Shown here: piece after piece, positions 8,933 through 16,926 of the stretch
How positions within the stretch are numbered: position 1 is the first letter of the stretch
Layout of the letters: every line of letters begins with the position of its first letter
Assembly: GCF_000498535.1 (NCBI RefSeq)
Contig: NZ_AVGG01000016.1
Span: 1 to 44,428, forward strand
DNA from: Flavobacterium limnosediminis JC2902
GTDB taxonomy: Bacteria > Bacteroidota > Bacteroidia > Flavobacteriales > Flavobacteriaceae
Direction of reading: 5' to 3'
DNA: 44,428 nt
Program-made: the position numbers and the translations under genes
Notes under the pieces: generated by a model
Told to the model about the DNA's origin: nothing
Seen by the model: only the letters and a program-made list of their open reading frames with translations
Databases searched by the model: none

Positions 8933-10795
8933 ATGATAAAAAAAATACATATCCAAAATTTTAAAAGTATAATTAATACTTCGTTTGAGCTTAGCGATAA
9001 TCTATTTACACTAGCAGGCCAAAATGAAGCAGGTAAAAGTTCTATATTAGAAGCACTATATAGTTTTGAGGACGATATAGTGAATCGCGAAAACTTAAAT
9101 TTTGAGGAAGAAAGCAATGGGAATTTGAAACAGAGTATTTCAATAACATACAAAACAAGTGAGTTTTTTTTTAAAGAACTTGAAAAGGAGTGCAGGCAGT
9201 ATGTAAATGATGAACTTAAAACTGAAACAACGCTTTTTAAAGTATTTGATGTAGAGAAGTTAAAAAAGTTACAGGAATTTACTCTAACAAAAACAATTGA
9301 TTTTGGATGGGAAAATCAAAATGAATATAAATTAGAAATTAATGAACCCGCTTTTCAAATTATTAAATCAGCTATTAACAATTTACCTAATGAAAAAGAT
9401 GACTTTGTAACAGCAATTATAAAAATTTTAAGGCCTATAATAGACATAAACTTATTAAAAGAGAAAGTTGTTTACGATATTTGGAGATGTTGTCCATCTA
9501 TCATTTTTTTTGATGATGTTGCAGATTTATTGCCCGATGAAATTTATGTTGATGAACTCGAAAAAAGTGATTCGGGTCAAAAAGGCATAAAAGCAGTTAA
9601 AAATTTTCAAGAAATACTCAAGATTAATTTTGTTGAATTTTCGAAGAAAAATCCTCAGCTAAAAAAAGGTAAAATTGAAACTCTTAATAAAGAACTTACA
9701 GCGTCATTTCAAAAAGACTGGAAGCAGAAAATTTCAGGAAATAAACAAGTTGAAATTAATTTTGAATTAGCATTTGATCAAACTGGCAAAGAGAAAGTAT
9801 CTTTTTTTGTAAAATCAAAAGACGGTCAATATTTACAGCCCAGAAGAAGAAGTAAGGGGTTGATTTGGTTTTTATCTCTATGGTTAGAATTGAAAGCTTC
9901 AGAATCAGAAAATGGAATAGTTTTTCTTTTTGATGAACCTGGACAAAATTTACATGTTAAAGCTAACAATGACATGTTAGAAGTTTTCGAAAATTTAGCC
10001 AAATCTGGACATCAAATAATTTATTCAACCCATTCGCCTTCACTAATAAAATTAGATAAACTTCATAATATTGGTTTAGTGTTAAATACTGAAAATGAGG
10101 GTACCATAGTGGAAGGACTAACTACCTCAAAACTTGATTCTACATATAAAAAAGATGCTTTACAACCAATTTCTGAAGCTATGGGATTGGAGCCATTAAA
10201 GGACTTTTCAATTTTATCAGAAAAGAATGTTCTATTAGAAGGTTTGTCTGATTTTTGGTATTTTGAATCTATGGCAAAAATTTTAAATAAAAAGAAGGAA
10301 TACAAATTCGTCCCAGGTATTGGCATTAAGTCTTCAAAAATCTATCCTTTAATTTCCTTTTGCATTGGATATGGTTTAGATTGGATTTTATTAATGGATA
10401 ATGGAGTGAATCCAAGAACTACAAGAGAGGAATTGAAAGAAAATCTTTTTAATAATGACGAGATATTAACTGATGAGAAAATTAAACTGATTGATTTTAA
10501 AGAAGTAGAAGATATGTTTAGCACAAAAGATTTTTTACTTGTAGATGATAAATTCAATATTAAATCAGGTAAGACGTCATCGGAAATAATAGGAAATAGT
10601 AGAAAGATTATTTATGCAAAACAATTTTATCAAAATGTAATTAATAAAAAAATTACCAAATCTAAATTAGACGAACAAACGATTCAAAATTTTGAAAAGG
10701 TATTTGATTTTATTGACCAATCTTTTAGTAAAAATATACAGAATTTTAAAGTTCCTCAAAAAAACATAGTTGAAGTTGAAGGAGTAAAGAAATAA
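8933..10795 (+). CDS. OLD-like AAA ATPase with C-terminal TOPRIM-like domain
   Basis: I prefer the ATG at 8933 (620 aa, IHIQNFKSI being the usual beginning of this ATPase family) over the upstream ATG at 8897, which would overlap the restriction gene. Walker A is GQNEAGKS (29-36). An RRRSKGLIWFLSL signature, Walker B FLFDEPG (D334, E335) and the H-loop STHSP follow, giving an SMC/ABC-type ATPase. The C-terminal part has LLEGLSD (E436) and LLMDNG (D489), the acidic positions of an OLD-family TOPRIM nuclease; the usual DxD is degenerate here (D-N-G), so cleavage activity is uncertain. OLD-type proteins act in phage defence, including Gabija GajA. No helicase partner lies beside it, so the role is inferred from the neighbouring restriction genes. 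Confidence 0.8.
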   Translation: MIKKIHIQNFKSIINTSFELSDNLFTLAGQNEAGKSSILEALYSFEDDIVNRENLNFEEESNGNLKQSISITYKTSEFFFKELEKECRQYVNDELKTETTLFKVFDVEKLKKLQEFTLTKTIDFGWENQNEYKLEINEPAFQIIKSAINNLPNEKDDFVTAIIKILRPIIDINLLKEKVVYDIWRCCPSIIFFDDVADLLPDEIYVDELEKSDSGQKGIKAVKNFQEILKINFVEFSKKNPQLKKGKIETLNKELTASFQKDWKQKISGNKQVEINFELAFDQTGKEKVSFFVKSKDGQYLQPRRRSKGLIWFLSLWLELKASESENGIVFLFDEPGQNLHVKANNDMLEVFENLAKSGHQIIYSTHSPSLIKLDKLHNIGLVLNTENEGTIVEGLTTSKLDSTYKKDALQPISEAMGLEPLKDFSILSEKNVLLEGLSDFWYFESMAKILNKKKEYKFVPGIGIKSSKIYPLISFCIGYGLDWILLMDNGVNPRTTREELKENLFNNDEILTDEKIKLIDFKEVEDMFSTKDFLLVDDKFNIKSGKTSSEIIGNSRKIIYAKQFYQNVINKKITKSKLDEQTIQNFEKVFDFIDQSFSKNIQNFKVPQKNIVEVEGVKK

Positions 10796-10875
10796 GATGA
10801 TATTACAAATTAAATAAAAAATGCAAAAATACTCCGTAAACCAACACCTCATAGAAACCTTGAATAATTAAAAGC

Positions 10876-11775
10876 ATGTCAAAATCAAAATCACAAAAAA
10901 TAGCCGAAAAAACCATCTTCGCCACTTTTAAAATATTAAAAGAAGCCGGTGGAGAAATGCGAGGGAAAGACGTTGTAGATAAAATACGTGAAACCGTAGA
11001 ATTTGATGAATATGAAAGTCATCGTTATGAAAAGACTGGCTATATCCGTTGGGAATCTATTTTGCATTTTTACACTATTGACTGCATGAAAGCAGGATTT
11101 TTGAGAAAACATAAAGGAACGTGGATACTAACCGACGAAGGGGAAAAAGCCATGAAACTAGGTGCAGAAAAATTAATGGAAACTGCATCTAAACTGTACA
11201 GAGAATGGGACGGAAAGCGCAAACAGGAAACAGTAGAAGAGGATATTGAAGATTTTAAAGAAGAAGACAGTGGTCAAGTTCAAAAATCAATAATCAGCCA
11301 ATATGAAGATGAGGCATTTAATGGAATTCGTAATTACATAATCAGTAAAAATCCTTATGAGTTTCAAGATTTAGTTGCAGAGTTATTGCGAGCGATGGGA
11401 TATCACATATCCGATGTAGCCCAACGTGGGCCAGATGGAGGAATTGATATTATTGCATATACCGATCCACTTGGAACGAGACAACCCAGAATCATTGTCC
11501 AGGTAAAGCATAGGCCTAATGATAATGTTTCTTCAGATGAAGTTCAAAAACTTGCTGGTACATTAAAGAGGAATTCAGATGTTGGAATTTTTGTTACTTC
11601 AGGAAGTTTTTCAAAACCAGCTATTAAAGAAGCCAGAGAATCAAGAGAACATATTGAATTAATAGATTTTGAGCGGTTAACTTCTTTATGGCAAGAATAC
11701 TACTCAAAAATGAATGATGAACAAAAAAACCTGTTACCACTACACCCTATTTACTTTTTAGGTAGTAACGATTAA
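10876..11775 (+). CDS. mrr: Mrr-type restriction endonuclease
   Basis: The protein has 299 residues. An N-terminal Mrr winged helix (about 1-100, ATFKILKEAGGEMRGKDVVDKI) is joined by an acidic linker to a C-terminal Mrr catalytic domain (about 155-285). That domain shows YEFQDLVAELLRAMGY, the acidic D187/D191 in GPDGGIDI, Q209-V-K211 and the helix DEVQKLAG. Mrr uses this D-Q-x-K variant of the PD-(D/E)xK fold to cut modified DNA. It sits 80 nt after the OLD-like gene and 10 nt before the next one, on the same strand, so co-transcription is likely. The family assignment is firm; the modification it recognises is unknown. Confidence 0.92.
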   Translation: MSKSKSQKIAEKTIFATFKILKEAGGEMRGKDVVDKIRETVEFDEYESHRYEKTGYIRWESILHFYTIDCMKAGFLRKHKGTWILTDEGEKAMKLGAEKLMETASKLYREWDGKRKQETVEEDIEDFKEEDSGQVQKSIISQYEDEAFNGIRNYIISKNPYEFQDLVAELLRAMGYHISDVAQRGPDGGIDIIAYTDPLGTRQPRIIVQVKHRPNDNVSSDEVQKLAGTLKRNSDVGIFVTSGSFSKPAIKEARESREHIELIDFERLTSLWQEYYSKMNDEQKNLLPLHPIYFLGSND

Positions 11776-11785
11776 TTCTTAATTT

Positions 11786-12451
11786 ATGCAAAAATACTAC
11801 TTACATAACGGAACTGAAAACGCAGGCCCTTTTGATTTGGATGAATTAAAAGCCAAAGGAATAATAAAAAGCACACAAGTATGGTGCGAAGGCATGGAGG
11901 ATTGGAAAGAAGCCGGAACAGTTGATGAGTTGAAAAATATTTTAACTGTTGTTCCCCCACCAATAACCAAAAAAGCAGAACCAAAACCTGTTGCGCCAAT
12001 TGTTAAGAAAAAAACTAATTGGAGATGGTTTATACTTAAAGTACTTGTCACTACCGTTTTGGTTTTAGTTGTTTTTGCAGCACTAGGTGAATACTCAAAC
12101 AGTCAAAACGGTCCTTCTACCTATGAAGAGCAAGTTATGACTGTTGCAGAAATGGAGGCCAACGATCCGTTAACTTATCTTGAAACTGACGGCCAATACA
12201 GAGAGAATTTTTTAGGAGATAGACTCAAAATAAAAGGATTTATTAAAAACAAGGCTACAGTAACAACTTATAAAGATGTAACAGTGGAAGTTGTTTTTTA
12301 CAGTAAAACAGGCTCTGAAATTAATACTGAACAGTATACTATTTATGAATTTTATCCTCCTTCTGCCCAAAAGGAATTTGAGTTAAAGGTTACCAACTAT
12401 GGGAATGTTGCTAAAATTGGATGGAGGATTGCCGGGGCTTTAACTAAATGA
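11786..12451 (+). CDS. GYF_2 (DUF4339) domain membrane protein
   Basis: The product has 221 residues. Residues 1-52 form a GYF_2/DUF4339 module (YYLHNGTENAGPFDLDELKAKGII, VWCEGMEDWKEA), normally a cytoplasmic peptide-binding domain. A Pro/Lys linker (55-78) and one membrane helix (about 81-101) follow. The remaining 120 residues look like a small beta-rich domain that would face the periplasm. It starts 10 nt after mrr, so it is probably the last gene of that cluster. No enzymatic motif is visible, and a link to restriction is positional only. Confidence 0.8.
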   Translation: MQKYYLHNGTENAGPFDLDELKAKGIIKSTQVWCEGMEDWKEAGTVDELKNILTVVPPPITKKAEPKPVAPIVKKKTNWRWFILKVLVTTVLVLVVFAALGEYSNSQNGPSTYEEQVMTVAEMEANDPLTYLETDGQYRENFLGDRLKIKGFIKNKATVTTYKDVTVEVVFYSKTGSEINTEQYTIYEFYPPSAQKEFELKVTNYGNVAKIGWRIAGALTK

Positions 12452-12838
12452 TTTTATTATGAAGTATGTAGTTGATTCTCTTTATTGTCCCCGATAGCGC
12501 GAGAATCTTGGATGTGCCCACAACGTGAGCTCCCTGTGCTGTAACTCGAAATACTCAGTGCCAAAAGTAAATTAGAACCATTCTGTTTTATAGATTGCCG
12601 GCAATTAGTTTGTGTGCACGAGCAAGATGCTCGCGCCAGCTTGGGGGATTGATTATTATACGACGAATCCTATTTTTAAAATGGTTGGAATTTACGCGAA
12701 GTTATTGCTGAGAACTAAATTGTGTTAATTTCTTACTATTTGATATATTAGCATAAATATATTTAAGTCAATATTGTATATATTCCCCCATATATGTGAA
12801 ATAATGGAGATATAAAAAATGATTACGTATATAAATAA
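12452..12838. other. Gene-free stretch before the cassette array
   Basis: No coding frame of note is visible. A hairpin-like repeat (GAGCAAGATGCTC, about 12620-12632) and AT-rich sequence (about 12720-12835) are seen. No left arm of an attC-like repeat is present, so the first cassette boundary at 12839 is one-sided and could be a primary insertion site or a decayed repeat. Confidence 0.5.
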
Positions 12839-12848
12839 GTTGTATGTC
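12839..12848 (+). repeat. Cassette boundary core site (GTTGTATGTC)
   Basis: GTTGTATGTC, 19 nt before the cassette-1 ATG, is the exact reverse complement of GACATACAAC found 5 nt after that gene's stop (15144-15153). The bases that follow (ATTTTATCAAAAC) parallel those after the second boundary at 15271 (AATTTTAACAAAAC). The sequence differs from the second boundary in the cassette-specific positions, as integron core sites do. Confidence 0.7.
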
Positions 12849-15271
12849 ATTTTATCAAAACTAAACTATGATAGATATCGATAATATTGAAATTAAATAT
12901 ATTTCAAATTTAATTCCAAACATCTTACTCTCTAAACTAATAAAATTTGACATTACTACTATTTCAAATTTAAAATCTTTGGACGAAAAAGAATTTTGCA
13001 AATATCCAACTGTAGGAAAAAAAGTTGTTGAAGAATTGATTATTTTAAAAAAATATATTCAAAATAATGAAAATATAATTCTATCAGAGTATAATAAAAT
13101 CAGTCCTAAGACATTACCATATGAATATGATAATGTAGATGATAATATAATTTCTCTTTTAGAAAAAATCATAAAAGATTTTACTTCATTAGTCGAAAAT
13201 TTTACTTACAAAAGTGACAAAACACGTGAAAGAGAAATAAGAAATATTGATATTTTAAAGAAATCGTTTGGAATTGAATCCAAACAATATAGTCACGATA
13301 AAATAGCTAAAAGGTATAGATTACATAGAGAAAGAATAAGACAGATTATTTCAAATGAATTAATTCCTGATTTACAAAAACTTTTAAATGGCGAACTTGT
13401 AGAAGATTGGAACTGTAAAATTAATACTAATATAACTGATAAATTCTTATCATATAGAAAAGAATTGGTTGGAGAACAAATTATTAATCAAAAAAGAATA
13501 ATAGAATGGCTACAAGATTATGGTATAGCGAAAATTAATTATAATATTTTAGAATTACTTTTAAATATTTGGGAATACGAAAAGGTCAGTGTTTCAAAGC
13601 ATTATTTTTTAAAAAATAACATTATTTATACTCAAAAAAGTGTAAATAATGATATTTATTTAAATGTTGCAACAAAAATTTTTGCATTACTTCGAAATAA
13701 TGTTTTACCTCTCCACTTTGATGATATCGTCATAGATATACTAGACGACTATGTTGTTGATGATAATTTCATCAAAACTGTTTGCAAAACAATTAATGAA
13801 ATTGAAATAATTGATGATAATGTTTATCAAATTAAGTTCGAAAATTTAGCATCGATTAATAATTATGTTTATAGACTTCTATATGAAAAAAAGAAAGTTT
13901 TATCATATGAAGAGTTATTACATTTAATAAATAAAAGGTTAACGCTAACAAATAATGAGATAACACTAGAATCTTTAAAACAAACATTAAGACAAGACAA
14001 AAACATTATTCCACTAGGCAAAACTGGAAAATGGACATTGAAGGAATCTAATGTAAGCATAGAAAGTCAAGTAAATTTAATTTTAAAGTCTTGTAGAATA
14101 CTTGACAAACCTCTCAATATTGATGAAATAACAGATTTTATAAATAATAATCTAAATAGAAAAGATGTAACAAAAAGATCAGTATCTTCCAATCTAAGGA
14201 ATTACAAGAAAAATTTCATTAAAATAAGTGGTAATCAATTTATACTTTCTGAACTTAAAGAAAAATACAAAAACGAAATTGTAAAAACAAAAAAGCCAGT
14301 AAAAAAGAATGGGGCTTTAAAAATAGATGAAGTAAAAAAATGTTGCGTAAAAGTATTAGAAAAACAACCTAATAATTCTATTAAGCTCATTGAACTTGTA
14401 AAAACTATTTTATTATTAGAGAAAAATTATAGTAAAATGGATGTTTATAGATGCATCACTAATAATCCTTTATCATTCAATAAATTCACAGATCATTCAG
14501 GAACTAAATATGTTTCTTTATTGGAAGTTATAAATGATAAAAAAAATAATTTTAATAAATATAGTTGGAATGAATTAAAGAATATTTTAGAAAAAGAATT
14601 AAATAACATATTTAATTCTAATATTCAAAAAACATATCCGACGACTTTATCAGATGCTTTAGATTCTTTCTTTAAATTATTAACATTTGATATAAGCAAA
14701 AATTGTCCTGAAAATTCAGATTTAGCAGAAAGAATAATACCAACATTAAATAAATTTTATTTTGGATCTAGTGACAGAAATGATAAACTCAATTACTTAA
14801 AACAAATAGTTACATCTCAAGAAGCATTTTTTAAAAAGTTATTATTTATAACAGATCCAAATTCTTATAATTCCATTAAATCCTCCAAAAAAGGATTTGG
14901 AAGTGTGATCGATCATCTAGCCAAAATTGATCCTAAAAAAAACAGATACAAAGATTTAAATTCATCTTCACAATTTGAATTTGGTAAACATTGTTCTAGG
15001 GCTTATAACAATAGAAATATAGATGCTCACAATGCTAATTTTTGGACTGAAACTGAAATTATAGAAACTAAAATTAGTTGTCTAGTATTTATGATTTATG
15101 GATCAATTGAATACTATAATGAAATAATGAAGTTTTAAAAAACGACATACAACAGCGGTTTGCAGCAAGTGGGGTTTTAGGGAAAAACCAAACTTCTTTT
15201 TGTATATTTGGCTTCAGTAATAAACAAACTAAAGGGACAAAAATCCCCACCTGCAGCAAGCCGGCGGGACG
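12840..15271 (+). mobile_element. Integron-like gene cassette 1 (HEPN/sigma-like gene)
   Basis: Bounded by G^TTGTATGTC on the left and the GTTGTA end of the attC-like repeat on the right, the unit holds one gene with short flanks, like an integron cassette. The inference rests on the cassette-specific 10-bp complementarity of its two ends. The core (GTTGTAN) does not fit the classical GTTRRRY consensus, and no integron integrase is in the window. Confidence 0.6.
12868..15138 (+). CDS. Large HEPN-motif protein with alpha-CTD-like and sigma region-4-like segments
   Basis: The product has 756 residues, is Asn/Lys/Ile-rich and is more AT-rich than its neighbours. Residues 10-65 resemble an RNA polymerase alpha C-terminal domain, with a helix-hairpin-helix KYPTVGKKVVEEL. 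Residues 120-172 resemble sigma-70 region 4, with SHDKIAKRYRLHRERIRQI (compare the RERVRQIE of sigma factors). Several segments in the middle (about 270-300, 345-395, 410-460, 475-545) look like winged-helix HARE-HTH modules. Near the end R716-N-I-D-A-H721 gives RNxxxH, the HEPN ribonuclease signature, in helical context. I infer a DNA- or polymerase-binding sensor joined to an RNase effector, probably defensive. This is not a family I can name, and the domain calls are by eye. Confidence 0.7.
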   Translation: MIDIDNIEIKYISNLIPNILLSKLIKFDITTISNLKSLDEKEFCKYPTVGKKVVEELIILKKYIQNNENIILSEYNKISPKTLPYEYDNVDDNIISLLEKIIKDFTSLVENFTYKSDKTREREIRNIDILKKSFGIESKQYSHDKIAKRYRLHRERIRQIISNELIPDLQKLLNGELVEDWNCKINTNITDKFLSYRKELVGEQIINQKRIIEWLQDYGIAKINYNILELLLNIWEYEKVSVSKHYFLKNNIIYTQKSVNNDIYLNVATKIFALLRNNVLPLHFDDIVIDILDDYVVDDNFIKTVCKTINEIEIIDDNVYQIKFENLASINNYVYRLLYEKKKVLSYEELLHLINKRLTLTNNEITLESLKQTLRQDKNIIPLGKTGKWTLKESNVSIESQVNLILKSCRILDKPLNIDEITDFINNNLNRKDVTKRSVSSNLRNYKKNFIKISGNQFILSELKEKYKNEIVKTKKPVKKNGALKIDEVKKCCVKVLEKQPNNSIKLIELVKTILLLEKNYSKMDVYRCITNNPLSFNKFTDHSGTKYVSLLEVINDKKNNFNKYSWNELKNILEKELNNIFNSNIQKTYPTTLSDALDSFFKLLTFDISKNCPENSDLAERIIPTLNKFYFGSSDRNDKLNYLKQIVTSQEAFFKKLLFITDPNSYNSIKSSKKGFGSVIDHLAKIDPKKNRYKDLNSSSQFEFGKHCSRAYNNRNIDAHNANFWTETEIIETKISCLVFMIYGSIEYYNEIMKF

Positions 15272-15280
15272 TTGTAGCCA
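15144..15280 (+). repeat. attC-like imperfect inverted repeat between the two cassettes
   Basis: The left arm (15144-15174) contains TACAAC, AGCGGTTTGCAGCAA and GTGGGG. The right arm (15245-15280) contains CCCCAC, CTGCAGCAAGCCGGC, five unpaired bases GGGAC and GTTGTA. About 27 positions pair, with an asymmetric bulge and a variable 70-nt centre; the total of about 137 bp fits integron attC sites. The first ten bases complement the start of cassette 1, and the last ten complement the repeat after cassette 2. Confidence 0.7.
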
Positions 15281-15296
15281 ATTTTAACAAAACGAG

Positions 15297-16088
15297 ATGG
15301 ATATAAAAAAATTACCACCAATTGACGGAAGCGTTCTAGAAGGAATAAGCAAAACCTTGGGTGATACTATTAATGGATTAACAGGTCCTGAAATCGGTAA
15401 ATTTTTACAAGAAGCAACGATTAATGATATAGATTCTACAAATACAAAATGGAAAAGATTGTATAATGCTTTTGTTACTTACCAAAATAAAAACAAAAAC
15501 TCAAACAACATCTTAAAGTTTATTAATATATCGATGAATCCTGCGAGATTCATAGGTAATCATAGCCATTTTGAATATCTAAGAATAGAATTAAACAAAA
15601 GATTGTCATTCATTGGTCTAGAACTTTCGGAAAGCGGTAAATTTATTAAAACTGAAATTACTGCAACTATTTCGGAAGCGGAACAAAGAGCTAATAGATT
15701 AAAAAGCAAACTTGAACAAAGAAATGCACATCCAGAAATTTTTAAATATTGTAAAGCTGAATTATTGTCAGAAAACTATTTTCATACAGTATTTGAAGCA
15801 ACAAAAAGCGTTGCAGAAAATATTAGACAAAAAACTGGACTAACTGAAGATGGTGCTGAATTAATTGACAAAGCTTTTTCTATTAAAAATCCACTTATCA
15901 AGATAAATGATTTGTCTACCGAAACTAAAGAAAGTGAACATAAAGGTTTTGCAAATTTGATAAAAGGAGTTTTTGGTATGTTTAGAAATTCAACCGCACA
16001 TTCGCCAAAAATTATTTGGGAAATTAATGAAAAGGATGCTTTAGATATTCTCTCAACAATTTCTTTAATTCACAGGAGAATGGAATAG
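15297..16088 (+). CDS. TIGR02391-like (Abi/Ymh-type) HEPN protein
   Basis: The product has 263 residues. The N-terminal 140 are helical with no clear domain. The C-terminal half follows the TIGR02391 pattern: HPEIFKYCKAELLSENYFHTVFEATKSVAENIRQKTG, then KGFANLIKGVFGMFRNSTAHSP and a closing helix DALDILSTISLIHRRME. R230-N-S-T-A-H235 is an RNxxxH motif. This family belongs to the HEPN group and is often met in abortive-infection and other defence contexts. It is the only gene of cassette 2, with its ATG 17 nt after the core site. The target RNA is unknown. Confidence 0.82.
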   Translation: MDIKKLPPIDGSVLEGISKTLGDTINGLTGPEIGKFLQEATINDIDSTNTKWKRLYNAFVTYQNKNKNSNNILKFINISMNPARFIGNHSHFEYLRIELNKRLSFIGLELSESGKFIKTEITATISEAEQRANRLKSKLEQRNAHPEIFKYCKAELLSENYFHTVFEATKSVAENIRQKTGLTEDGAELIDKAFSIKNPLIKINDLSTETKESEHKGFANLIKGVFGMFRNSTAHSPKIIWEINEKDALDILSTISLIHRRME

Positions 16089-16103
16089 AAAGTCTAAAAA
16101 AAC

Positions 16104-16155
16104 TGGCTACAACAGCGGTTTTAAGCAAGTAGGCTTTATGGCAAAACTCATTAAA
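16104..16155 (+). repeat. Left half of a second attC-like repeat
   Basis: TGGCTACAACAGCGGTTTTA, AGCAAGTAGGCTTTA and GGCAAAACTC parallel, almost base for base, the left arm and loop start at 15144-15195. The cassette-specific first bases match cassette 2 instead of cassette 1. No right arm is recognisable before the terminator at 16194. Confidence 0.6.
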
Positions 16156-16193
16156 AGTAAGGGTAAAGTCGCTTGACTTTGAGCTATAATTAT

Positions 16194-16231
16194 AAAAAAA
16201 GCTTCAGCAGTGATGTTGAAGCTTTTTTTTA
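16194..16231 (+). terminator. Terminator downstream of the cassette genes
   Basis: AGCTTCA (16200-16206) pairs with TGAAGCT (16217-16223) around a 10-nt loop. Seven A precede it and a run of T follows. It would stop transcription from the cassettes before the XRE gene on the other strand. Confidence 0.8.
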
Positions 16232-16310
16232 TTAAATAAAGTACAATTGCTTTGAAAAATATTCTGGTAATTAGTTATTCAAAGTCGGGAGACTTTGATG
16301 CCATAGGATG

Positions 16311-16345
16311 ACAAAAAAAGGAGATTGCTATTGTAATCTCCTTTT
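16311..16345 (-). terminator. Terminator of the XRE regulator gene
   Basis: On the minus strand GGAGATT and AATCTCC pair around ACAATAGC and are followed by seven T (complement of 16313-16319). It lies about 25 bp past the stop of the regulator. Confidence 0.75.
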
Positions 16346-16369
16346 CAAAAAACTAAATATATTTTAATA

Positions 16370-16774
16370 TTATTTATTGGGAACTAACTTTTCTAAATAA
16401 GTAACCTTGTCTTTTTCAGCCTGTAAAAGCCTTTCGTAAAGCTTTTCTTTTTCTTCAAATAAAGCAACAATCTTATCAATGGGATTAATTGTACACAAGT
16501 AGTTATTGTTGTTCGAACTACTATCTTGAAAAGTATTGCTGATAATATTAAAGACTGCTTCTTCAGAAAATTTTCTTATTGCTTCAGGGCTAACTCCTAA
16601 TACTTGGGCAATTTTATCAAGTGTACTATCCTCGATAGTCTCACTATTCTCAATATTGGAAATCGTTTGTTGGCTTACGCCTAGGGCTGCCGCTAATGCT
16701 TCCTGTTTCATGTCGCGTAATTCTCTTATGCGGCTTATCTTTCTTCCTATGTGGTTTTTGGTAGGTGTGTTCAT
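16370..16774 (-). CDS. XRE-family helix-turn-helix transcriptional regulator
   Basis: The product has 134 residues. Residues 8-65 are a Cro/CI-type HTH (GRKISRIRELRDMKQEALAAALGVSQQTISNIENSETI, then LDKIAQVLGVSPEAIRKF). A linker and a C-terminal coiled-coil helix (KIVALFEEKEKLYERLLQAEKDKVTYLEKL) follow, probably for dimerisation. It is divergent from the HEPN-like gene at 16927, so local control of that gene is plausible. A promoter matching the bacteroidete consensus ends only about 5 nt before its ATG, implying a nearly leaderless mRNA. It has its own terminator. Such small regulators are common in Bacteroidetes, and its operator is not known. Confidence 0.88.
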   Translation of the reverse strand: MNTPTKNHIGRKISRIRELRDMKQEALAAALGVSQQTISNIENSETIEDSTLDKIAQVLGVSPEAIRKFSEEAVFNIISNTFQDSSSNNNNYLCTINPIDKIVALFEEKEKLYERLLQAEKDKVTYLEKLVPNK

Positions 16775-16778
16775 AGTT

Positions 16779-16808
16779 CAAAAATAGTCTTTAGTTCATT
16801 ATCCTCAA
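16779..16808 (-). promoter_or_regulatory. Bacteroidete consensus promoter of the XRE gene
   Basis: Reading the minus strand, TTG (16808-16806), then exactly 19 bases, then TATTTTTG (16786-16779) match TTG-N19-TAnnTTTG perfectly. Transcription starting about 6-7 bp downstream would begin at or next to the ATG at 16774. Confidence 0.7.
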
Positions 16809-16926
16809 AAGGTTCGCTGTTGGTAAAATACAAGCGGGTAGTGGTACTATACCAATCACTTTGGTTCGGTACGCGGTTCCATCTTCCGTACTTGCAGTTA
16901 CTTAGCAAATATAAGATTTTTCGCGA

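Larger units (their letters stand above)
15272..16160 (+). mobile_element. Integron-like gene cassette 2 (TIGR02391-like gene), right end truncated
   Basis: It starts at GTTGTAGCCA (15271-15280) and its gene is followed by the exact reverse complement TGGCTACAAC (16104-16113). The left half of an attC-like repeat continues to about 16155, but no matching GTTGTA right arm follows, so the array's end appears eroded or cut by later rearrangement. Confidence 0.55.

Noticed and set aside
8933..10795. The OLD-like gene as a Gabija GajA
   Set aside because: No UvrD-like GajB helicase gene adjoins it, and the TOPRIM DxD is degenerate.
16163..16297. Two small hairpins (AAAGTC-N4-GACTTT near 16165-16180 and 16281-16296) as a regulatory pair or the missing attC right arm
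   Set aside because: They do not pair with the left arm at 16104 and carry no GTTGTA core. They are too short to interpret further.
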